From NCBI GenBank assembly GCA_037447655.1, contig JBBHKE010001956.1, positions 329,257 through 393,256 on the forward strand: 64,000 bases of DNA, read 5' to 3'. Each line of letters begins with the position of its first letter. The first letter of the stretch is position 1. Position numbers and translations under genes: made by a program. The DNA is from Zygnema cylindricum. Lineage: Eukaryota; Streptophyta; Zygnematophyceae; Zygnematales; Zygnemataceae. The notes beneath the pieces were generated by a model. It did no database searches. It saw nothing but the letters and a program-made list of their open reading frames with translations, and was not told where the DNA came from. Of the stretch, positions 45,668 through 55,600 are shown piece by piece.

Positions 45668-45880
45668 TGCTTTTCCTCCTGCACTATGCGACAGCTCCTA
45701 CTTCCCGTAGCCATGTACCTCCGGATCTCCTCTATTTCGTCTTTTCCTCTTGCACTACGCGACAGCTCCTACTTCCCGTAGCCATGAACCTCCGAATCTC
45801 CTCTATTTCGTCTTTTCCTCCTGCACTCCGCGACAACTCCTACTTCCCGTAGACATGTACCTCCGGATCTGGCCCGCGGC
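45668..45880. repeat. 71-bp tandem repeat, three copies
   Basis: The unit begins CTTTTCCTCCTGCACTATGC and contains GACAGCTCCTACTTCCCGTA and CCTCCGGATCTCC. It starts near 45670, 45741 and 45812, with the third copy incomplete. Confidence 0.85.
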
Positions 45881-47221
45881 CGCTGCCAACAGCACGCACA
45901 TCGGCGAAACCACAGGTGTGACTTCCCTGGGTCATCACTAGCTCCCCCGCCCTCCCCATGAAACGCTTGATTCCCCATCCCCCAATATAGCGAGTTCCAA
46001 AAATCATACGCACAAACGCGCACACACACACACGCATATAAATACAATCACTTGGAAAAATAAATAAATAAATCAAACATACATTTCTTTACGACCCTCT
46101 CGGTGGACCTTTGTGTTGATATTTGAGTATTTTCTAGGTCTTTATAGAAATAGAGCAAAGGCAGTCTGTCCCTAACTCCCTTCTCCAAGCCCCCCACACT
46201 TGTTGTGGTCACTGGAGGCTTGATAGGGAGCTAGAGCCATGGCTGCCTAAGCTCACTAGAGAAGGCAGGGGGTGGATTAGGTGGATTTACCAAAATATAC
46301 TTGAAGAACCCAGGAGTTGATCCTGGTACCTACTGTCCGTCAAGTCGCCGTAGCCGTTAGCTTCAGCCGTTAAGTCTAGGACTAATACAACGTTGTGGAA
46401 GGTTTGATAAATATATAAATTGTCTTATGTTAATTAATTCGTTTAACGGCAAATAGATACGTCGTGCATAGATACAGTTTGAATTAGTACGCAGTACGGT
46501 ATGGGGACAGAACGGATACCGCGCATTTGTTTCGATATCGAAACAAATACCACGCATCGAATTTCAGCGGCTAGGATTATAGCCGGTTTTGATCGGACGG
46601 CCGCGATAGGCGCCGCGATCACGGAAAAGGTACTTTTGGCGTTTTACGGTCTTTGCCACGTCAAATGACACATGGCGTGATAACATTGGATTACGGGAAT
46701 TCCGGAGATTACAGGAACTAATCCTGATTTGACACGTGTCGACATTTTGGTCATGTCGTACAATGGCCGTACAGAAAGTACACCGGCACCTGTACTTTTC
46801 TGTACCATACAGGGTAGGTAGTCGCCTCTCCCAGAGAGCATCTTGTATAAATGGCAAACTTTGGCCAGCCATAACTATCAATTTACTTGACCTTTTTCAG
46901 TGATTCTTTTTGCTGCGGACTCAAAGGAGTCCAGGCTACACAGGGGTGTAGTCGGTCAGAGTTTTTGTCTGCCAGGGTGGATGCATTTCAAAGGGAAAGT
47001 CAAAGTGGGTGAATGTGTCCAAATCTCATATTCTAACTTTGCATTCTGTGGTGGAACTGACCACACAGAAAGTGTTATTTCACAGGGGTGAATCTATATT
47101 GGGATTGTGACTGTCAAGGGGTCAGTCATTTGGGTTTATATTAAGTTGGAGTCGGCACTATCTAGATAAGCTTCTTTTTGGATCTGCTTACTCTGAGGGC
47201 CAATGGAGGTCTCAGAGTTTC
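45881..47221. other. Intergenic DNA with a 24-bp perfect palindrome
   Basis: No gene was recognised. A short CA repeat lies at 46018-46033. At 46525-46548 a perfect palindrome is centred on GATATC with arms ATTTGTTTCGAT. CTCTGAG direct and inverted words border the RT relic near 47190-47217. Confidence 0.45.
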
Positions 47222-48671
47222 ACTTTGTTTGCCCTCGCCCATTACCGGGCCCTTTGTTCCTCCGCGGCAGCCTTCCCTTCTTGCCTTTTCCCTTCGGTCG
47301 TAGATGATACACACATTATTGGGCCCAGAGAACAAGTCGTGTTGGCATATGATTTTTTCAATGAACGTTTAGCTGAACTCAACCTTTCAGTCCAGCCGTC
47401 GAAGTGTGTTATTTGGTCTCCTCATGATATTCCACTTTCGTTTACTCCCCCTCCTGGTTTTCAAACCCCTTCTCCCTCCGATGGCATTCGAGTGCTTCGT
47501 TGCCCCTTTGGTTCGGATACTTTCGTGACCCAATTCCTTCACGATGCTTTACAGACAGATCTGGCCCAAGTGGACGATCTTCCTCGCCTTCCCGATCCTT
47601 AAGTTGCTTTTGCTATGTTAACCAGGTGTTTTGCCCACCGCCCTTCTTACCTTACTCGTACTTCCCCTCCCAACCCGACATTTATCTCCTCCCTCTGGGA
47701 TTTTGACGATCGCCTCATAGACATCCTCCACACTCTGTTAGGTCGTATGGTTTCAGACTGTGTGTTCGCCTTACCGACCTTCTCAAGGCGCTTCCCTCCG
47801 ATTCTTCGCGTGCCCGTCTCCTCTCTTGTGGTGGACCTGGTTCTGGGTCTTGGCTTTTCGCCACACCTATATTGGCCACTCTCCGATTTTCACCTGCTCA
47901 ATTCACCACTGCCCTCCGATTTCGCCTTGGCCTCCCCCTTCCTCTTTTACTTGGCTCTCTTGTTTGTGCATGTGGTCGTGTCTTGGGGCCCAATGGTTTC
48001 CATTTGCTTCGTTGCTCTTATGGGGGAGATTTGATCCAGGCGCATGACATTATGCGCGACACCATTGCGACTATCTTCGGAAGGGGGCTTTTTCTGTGCG
48101 TCGAGAGGTTTCTCATATCATTCTCTCATGTCGGATGGATGTTGTTTTGCTTTATGGTGCCAGCGCATCTTTGGTGATATTGTTCTGGCAACCCTACTTC
48201 AGCACTTCAGCTACAGTTGTTGGTTGGTCAGGCGGCTCAACATGTTGGGGTGGCAGCTCGTGATGCCGCTAAGGCGAAGGAGCGTGATTATGCCCACCAG
48301 GACCCTCTGAATGACTTTATTCCGATGGCGGTCGAGATCTTTGATTGTTTGGGTGTTGCACTGGACGAGTTTCTCCGTACTGGTGCTCGACGTGCTTTCG
48401 AGCGTCGAGGACCTGGGAGCCCTCTCCTTCGGTCCTTACTTCGTTTTATCGTCAACGTTTATCGGTGGCTTTACAGCGAGTACAGGCTTCTATTATCCTC
48501 CGATCGGCGGTTGGGGTTATGGATTGTCGCCGTGTTTCGGAACTCCCTCAACGTGCTCCCCCAGGCTGCGGGGACTTACGGGGTTGCTTTTCGTGGATAT
48601 TTAATTGATTTGGGGTTGGGGTTGTATTTTTGGTTTTCTGAGTTGTCGTGCTTTTCATTTTGATTTTGGGT

Positions 48672-48724
<53 letters not shown>

Positions 48725-48860
48725 GTTCTTATGGCTCTTTTTGTTTTCTATTGTAGTTTTTCAGTTTTGGGTCATGCCACCTCTTTTGTACCCTGGACTC
48801 AGATGGGTTACCATCGTGCTTCTTAATTTATCATGCTTTTACTTTATTCATTATATGTTA
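47222..48860 (+). pseudogene. Non-LTR-type reverse-transcriptase relic, copy 2 (5'-truncated)
   Basis: Begins inside the RT palm (FALAHYRALC), continues through SVVDDTHIIGP (YADD altered to VVDD) and NLSVQPSKCVIWSP, and is broken by a stop at 47600 and later frameshifts. The C-terminal half preserves a CACGRVLGPNGFHLLRCSYGG zinc-binding pattern (read across 47965-48030) and then AAQHVGVAARDAAKAKERDY and DFIPMAVEIFDCLGVAL, typical of the tail of this RT class. The 3' UTR matches copy 1 (TTTTCAGTTTTGG, GGACTCAGATGGTTTACCATCG-like). A poly-T run of about 54 lies at 48669-48722, where copy 1 has a shorter T/A-rich stretch. Confidence 0.82.
48669..48722. repeat. Poly-T run
   Basis: About 54 consecutive T in the 3' UTR of RT relic copy 2. 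Confidence 0.95.
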
Positions 48861-49403
48861 GATTCAAGGGTCGTAATTTAGGAGCGCTGATAAAGTGTTT
48901 TTTTCAACACTAATAGTGATTTCCGCTGTACCGTCATATTGAAAGTGACGATGCCTTGGTAAGTTACCAAATTAATAAAATATGATAGATGGAAAAATAA
49001 CGTCACGTAAGGACGAGTGACATTGTACGAAGACGGACAAAAAGAAAAGTCGACGTGACCGACTATCACAAAATTGTACTTTAAATGACATGTGGAAAGT
49101 TTTGCGGAAGACCACGTAATCCAATGTTCGTGTGAACAGAATCTAAAGGTGATCGTTTTCTGACGTCATATTTATTTTTTCCTCCATATTACATTACTGT
49201 GCGTTTGACATTAATTGTCTCGATTCCGATGATCGTACGGCCGAATAACAACAAAAATTGTGAGTCAACTATTTCGGTCTTGAAACCAAAATTGGGGAGG
49301 ATTTCTGGAGTTGTGAGCCGCCCTTATGTGAAACATATAAAGTACACAAAAAAACATTATTAGGATCCTTTGATATGGAAAGTATTATATCGTCCTTAAT
49401 TTG
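48861..49403. other. Intergenic DNA with a solo TIR end
   Basis: At 48906-48929 an isolated right-end motif (ACACTAATAGTGATTTCCGC, then TGTA) marks a decayed TIR element. Otherwise no features were seen. Confidence 0.4.
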
Positions 49404-49615
49404 TACACCGCGAATCGCTATTAGCGTTAACAAATATTTTGTGTTAAAAAACATTTAGTGTGATTACCGCTAATCGGGAATTTGGGGATTTTCAAGGAAA
49501 TCAGTCAGTCTAATTTGTTTTTTTAAATAGAATTAATCACTCTATTTAAGAATTTGGGTCAAAATTTTGGGGCGCCGAATTAGCGTGATTAACCCTAATA
49601 GCGATTCGCGGTGTA
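49404..49615. mobile_element. TIR element, family B copy 1
   Basis: A 212-bp element with ends TACACCGCGAATCGCTATTA and AGCGATTCGCGGTGTA. The interior contains AATTTGGGGATTTTCAAGG and GGGGCGCCGAATTAGCG. Confidence 0.88.
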
Positions 49616-49745
49616 GCGTTGTGCATCATCTCTCTGATATCCGATATGTCTATTTCTTTAACATACCGATAACTGATTTATCGTTCTGGTAGGTCAGCGA
49701 GGATAATATCGCAACGCGATAGTGACACATTGCGATCGGCTACAG

Positions 49746-49948
49746 TACACCGCGAATCGCTATTAGGGTTATTCACGCTAATTCGGCGCCCCTAAATTTT
49801 TACCCAAATTCTTAAATAGAGTGATTTAAAAAACCTTAAAAAACAAATTAGAGTGACTGATTTCCTTGAAAATCCCCAAATTCCCAATTAGCGTTAATCA
49901 CACTAATTGTTATTTAATACTATATATTTGTTAACAATTCGCGGTTTA
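49746..49948. mobile_element. TIR element, family B copy 2 (inverted)
   Basis: About 203 bp. The interior is the reverse complement of copy 1 (GCTAATTCGGCGCCCC, CCTTGAAAATCCCCAAATTC). The right end has decayed to AATTCGCGGTTTA. Confidence 0.85.
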
Positions 49949-49972
49949 CCGTGCTGGTAGAGGGTCGATAAC

Positions 49973-50194
49973 TACACCGAGTATCGCTATTAGAGTTAAT
50001 GTTTCTTTTGCCACTTAAAACATCTTTTCTCTGTACACACTTGTCGGATTGTGGATCCGCCGGTTAAGATTGAAAGGTAACATTATCAGCTTCCGATTGG
50101 CGATCTCAAACTGAATATCCGACAAAAGTGTACGGAGAAAATATGTTTTAAGCGGCGAAAAAATACATTAACACTAATAGCGATTCACCGTGTA
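49973..50194. mobile_element. Fold-back MITE, family A copy 4
   Basis: 222 bp with ends TACACCGAGTATCGCTATTA and GCGATTCACCGTGTA and the ACATCTTTTCTCTGTACAC inner arms. It lies 24 bp from family B copy 2. Confidence 0.87.
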
Positions 50195-51683
50195 TCGTGG
50201 TGATTATTTTTTATAAGTATTTTTATTAACCTCGTACGATGGTACGGAATGGATTGTCATTTTTTTTTTAAAAGCCGCTCTCCTCCTCCAACCCCGCGAG
50301 ACACCTGCGTACTTTTTCCGTACTGCAATGCACCCAATATATCGCTATGGTTTTTGCTGGTACAGTACCACAACGATATATCGAGCTTCCTCACCGCCCC
50401 ATACTGTAGTTCTACGTAACGATATTGTTTTTTTTGCGATATGAAATCACCCATTAATCAACACTATTAATGGTTTGGCCTTGTAACGTGATATTTTTGA
50501 AGATCATTTGTTACGTTATTGTCAAAGATAAAAGGATGCCTTACGGCAGAGGTCACAATAGGGCACCTGAATCCGTACAATATCCATACAATATCCGTAC
50601 CTGACCGGTCGCGTCGGATTCGGAGCGAATTCGGATGCCAAATTTTGCGGGCCGGCCGGATTCGGGCGGGTGATTGAAAAATAAAATATATCGGGTACGG
50701 CTGGGTAAACAAAATACGAAAAAAAATGAAGGTTAATTGTACTTTGAACCACAAATTTTGTACTTATTCGGGTACCGTTAGTCGCGAGAAATAGAGTTTC
50801 GGTTAACTTTTTTTCCCGTAAAAGCGTACCGGGTAACAGTTTAGGAGCTTAGGAGGATAATGTCACATGACGCGGCCGGATTTCGGGTGTTCATATTTTG
50901 AAAAAAAATAAAAATGTCGGATTCGGGTATAAATATAATTTTGACTTTTGTGACCTCTGTCTTATGGTTAGGTTGAGCTGTCCCATAAGAAAAAGTACAT
51001 AAGCTAACGTACGACATTTCCCCAAATTCCGCCAGAAATCGCGGGTTGTCGCACTTTTGGAAGCTTCGTTAGATTCGCGCCGCTTCACAATCTTGACCAC
51101 AGTTCAAGTCATACGGTAATTTTGTTTTTTTGTGGACAAGATTGCTGGTCCGTACGCTAGCATTTTTGAAATGGTTGACCCGGGTCCGTTGGCAATTTCT
51201 TATTGGGCCACGATCTTGGTCGTTTCATTTAAGTTTCCAATGATTGGGCTTTTAAAGACTGTCCAGATTAGAATCGTACTAAAAAAATCGTACGAAAATA
51301 AGCTGCCGGTCATTGGAAAGACTTGTTGAAATCTCCACGTAAACGGCCTACTGCGGCGTAGCTCTAACTGATTGCCGGCATTTTTTAGGACCAATGAAAT
51401 TGCAGATCTTAAAAGATCCTCCCACGAGTTTGGAAGCTGGCATGTCAAGCCTGCAAGCTTGACAGTTGTCTAAATTCATAGTAATGGGTGACACGTGGCG
51501 TGAATTTGTTACTTGACCGACAGTAGTGTACACGTCTCGGTGTGATTTATTGTTTTTAGGTAATTATTATTATTACAGGAGGCAGGTTTGCGCTTCAAAA
51601 TATCCGGGCTGTCACATATTTGATGACGGCCAAAAGAACGGCCGTCAGCACGGCCGTTATAGTTCTGGTTATTTTTTCGATAC
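50195..51683. other. Intergenic DNA
   Basis: GC-variable sequence with CGTACGG words and a GATTCGGGC-type word repeated near 50620-50700 and 50878-50935. No gene was recognised. Confidence 0.4.
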
Positions 51684-51903
51684 TACACCCTGAATCGTTA
51701 TTAATGTTGAAGTATTTTTCGCCACTTAAGACATATTTTTTCCGTACACTTTTGTCCGATTTCCAATTTTAAACCGTCAATCGGAAGCTGAGAATCTTAA
51801 CTTTCAATCGCAACCTTCAGATATAGAAACCGACACGCGTGTACGAAGAAAAGTGTTTTAAGAGACTAAAAAAACATCAACACTAATAGCGATACACGGT
51901 GTA
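51684..51903. mobile_element. Fold-back MITE, family A copy 5
   Basis: 220 bp with ends TACACCCTGAATCGTTATTA and GCGATACACGGTGTA and inner arms around ACATATTTTTTCCGTACAC. Confidence 0.87.
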
Positions 51904-52634
51904 GTTTTTTCAATGTTGACGACGATCTTGACGACCTTTATTTCGCTGGACATTTCGACGAGTGATCGGAATCGTCCGATTCGCTCATTTCGATTGGGAC
52001 ATATCGCATGTTTTTGGACGCAAGAATATCCGCTCGTCGTACAATCCCAACTACCGTAGTAGAAATGACCAATCACGTAAAATATAAAGTACCGTACTGT
52101 AATTTTCTGGGATTCTATGGACGAATCGCGTAGAAGCCTATTATCCACGTGTCGCGTCTCATGGTAAGTGAGTTTTTGCGCTTCCCACCTTGAAATTTTC
52201 TCGAAGTCCATTATTGCATAGAGCGACGCACAAGGAACTGTCATACAAAAAAAAAGAACTTGTCGGCGACATTTAACGGTCGATAAAGATAAGCACATAA
52301 AATTTTAGCGGCCGGCAAAATGTCCAACGAAATTCTTACTTAGATACGCATTAGCTGGATGCCGATCCGTACAGATTCGAAAAGTCGAATGAAATTCCAA
52401 CAGGTCTAATCTGCCATCGCTTGTTAAAAGGACAACATCTTTTTTAAATTTCAACCACTCTGGTTCATTCTAAGGCATACTGGAGCCGTACAAAATGTCA
52501 AAATAAAAACCTCTTCTCTAGTTTCAGAGTCAAACCCTAATAGATGTGAATAGCGGATCTCCTTCACCTAAAACTGCCTCCATAGCCTTCGCTAAAAATC
52601 TTTTGTATAGGTGTGACGTGGCGAGTTCCCAGCC
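51904..52634. promoter_or_regulatory. 5' region of the LRR gene
   Basis: About 730 bp between the MITE and the predicted start codon. No core promoter element could be assigned with confidence. The minus-strand frame at 51858-52298 has no recognisable domain. Confidence 0.3.
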
Positions 52635-55600
52635 ATGGCGGCTATCATAGTCATCTCTACTGTTCTAATATTTGCGTGCCACGTGGCGCTCGTATCGGGA
52701 GTTTACAAGGGAGCCATGTCGAAGCCAGACAGTTCGTTTTTCCCTCCTTTACCCTTTTCTTCCCTCGCTATATGCCTGCAATCTTCTTCACACGTGCGAA
52801 ATGTCTTTCCAATTCGCAGGCCAATATTTGTATGCACACATTCTAAATTTCTTTGCAAGTAGGAGACCAATGTTTGTCTTTGCACGTGCTAAACGTCCTT
52901 CGTCTTCACACGCGTGAAATGAAAATGTCTTTTCGATCCGCCGACCAACTTTTGTCTTTACACGTGCGAAACGTGCTTCCTTTTACTCCTTTGACACGTC
53001 TCTCTGACACGCTGCTGTACTGTTGCTGCAGAGACGGCTCTGGAGGCGGTGAAGGCGGCTGCGGAGTACCCGGAAAATTTTCCCGAGATCATATGTGATG
53101 ACTACAATTTTTGGTGTGACAATTCCGGTCGCGTGACGGACATGTGAGCTCTCATCGAAACGTTTTTTTCAAGATTTTTGAGGGTTTTTGTGTCTTAAGG
53201 AGTTTTTTGGTTGTTCTGGGGTGTTTTAGGGTTTACTAGGGAGTTTTAGGGTTCACTAGGGTGTTTTAGGGTTTACTAGGGTATTTTAGGGCTTACTAGG
53301 GTATTTTAGGGCTTACTAGTGAGTTTTAGGGTTTTTAGGGTGTTTTAGGGTTCACTAGGGTGTTTTAGGGTTTACTAGGGTATTTTAGGGTTTTAGGGTT
53401 TTTAGGGGTTTAATTTCAACTATTCAAAAACGTATGGGAGGAGGGTGCAGAAATCTATTTGGTGTATAAAGAGAGAGGGGAGGGGGGAGGAGGGAAGGGG
53501 GTGGATGAGGGAGCTAGTTCAACAAACAATGGGGGAAGGGGGGTGCAGAGGTGCAGGTATCTAATTGGGGTATGTAGGAGGGAGAAGGAGGGGCAGAGGG
53601 GAGGGAAGGGGTGGGAGAGTATGAGGAATTCTGTTAGGAGAAAAAGGGGAGGGCGAATGAGGGGGGTTAGGGAGAAAATGGGGATTTAGTTAGGAAAGGA
53701 GCGGGATAGGTAGGTGGATGCGAAGGTGGAGGAACGAGATATTCAAGAGAGGGAGGCAAAAGGGGGAGAGGGGAGGGAGGATGGAATAAGGTGGTGAGAG
53801 AGAAAAGGAGACCTTATTAGGAGAGCGGGTAGAAATAGGGGAGTGGGGGAGGTGGGGGAAGAAGGTAAATCGTTTGGAGAGGGATGGGGAAGGTTGGAAG
53901 AGGAGGGGAGAGAGTGTGGCATCACATTAGGAGAGGGACGAGGGAAGAGGATGGAGAGAAAGGAGGGGGAGAAGGAAGGATCTCGCTAGGAGGAGATAGG
54001 AGATGCAAGACGAAAGGAGTTAGGGGAATGAGAGAACTTGTTAGGAGAGTGGGGGGGAGGGGGAAAAAAGAGGGTGGAGGGGCTGGATTTGTTAGGAAAA
54101 GGAGGAGGAAGTGAAAGGGGAAAAGGAACGGAGGAGAGGTGAGAGAGAATAGGAGATGATGTTAGGCGAGGGAGGGGAGGGGGGGACGGCGGGATGCAAA
54201 GATTGAGGAATTTTATTAAAGGAGTGATGGTGACGGTTGAGGGGTAGGGAGGGGAGGGAAAAGGGACGAGAGGAGGGAATGAGACACTTTTATAAAGAAG
54301 GGAGAGGGAGGGAGAGGGCGAGGAAGGAGAGGTAGAAGGGGGAAATAAAAGAACTTGATCGGCGAGGAAGTAAGGAAAAAAAAACAAAAAGATCGAGGGA
54401 ACTCGTTCAATGACCTGCAGGGTGGTGCAACCTCTTTGTTAGAGTATATCAATAAAGGAGGGTAGGGGGAGGGGTAAGGGGGGAGAGAGAACGAGCTAAC
54501 TCGTCCACTGGTCAATAGGAGGGCCTCCAAAGATATCTTTGGGAACATAAAATGGGGTTGGGTTGGGGGAGAAAATGAAGGATCTCATTGAATGACGTAT
54601 GCTTAGAGGGTGTAGGGATGTAGGGGGGGAGAGAATGAAGGATCTCATTGAATGACGTATGCTTGGAGGGGTGTAGGGATGTAGGGGGAGAGAATGAAGG
54701 ATCTCATTGAATGACGTATGCTTGGAGGGGTGTAGGGATATAGGGGGAGAGAAGGAAGGATCTCATTGAATGACGTATGCTTGGAGGGGTGGGGAGATTT
54801 AGGGGGAGAGAATGAGAGATCTCATTGAATGACGTATGCTTGTGGGGGTGGAGAGATATAGATGGAGAGAATGAAGGATCTCATTGAATGAGGTATGCTT
54901 GTGGGGGTGCAGAAATATAGGCGAGTTTGCATTTGGTGGGAGGATCGCGGAGGAGATTGGTAACCTTACACAATTGGAATACTTGTGAGTGAAAAAAACG
55001 ATGCAGGACGCATCTCATGCGCGAGAAGCAAAAGAAACGGCATAAATACTTAATTATAAGAGAGAATGGGCTTGCGTATGTTAAAATTTGTTGTTTTGTG
55101 TTTTTTTTTTCCTCTTTTTAAGTGACAAAGTACTCTAATTTTCTAGAGTATTTTTGCCACCACCTGTCAGTTAATAAAATTGGGGGGGGGGAAGAGTCAA
55201 ATGCATTAGTTAATACTTGAATCCAATGTAAACATGTTGATTAATGAGATGTTCGATAACATTTTTTAACATGGGCTTGCTAAACATTCAAGCCCAAATT
55301 TTTCTTTTGGTATAACCTTGTTGTGTACACTATTTAAGAGAACCTTTTGGGGGGGAGGGGGATATGGTGTGTTTGGGATGTCCGGTATCCCAGGGACCTC
55401 AATAAGAACGGGTTGAGTGGAAACATTCCATCGTCCATCGGTCAATTAAAGTTCCTCACATATTTGTAAGACACGTGACACTATGTTTATGTTATGCATC
55501 AACATTGGTCTTAATGGTTATGTTTGTGATGGAGGAAAAGCTGAGGGGGAGGGAAAGGATTGTGAACAAAAGTGCAATAATTATTTGTAATAAAAATACT

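Noticed and set aside
48217-48663. 148-codon frame as a separate gene
   Set aside because: It is the C-terminal part of RT relic copy 2, colinear with copy 1.
53190-53410. Interstitial telomere
   Set aside because: TTTAGGG appears once per 24-bp unit, not as uninterrupted tandem heptamers.
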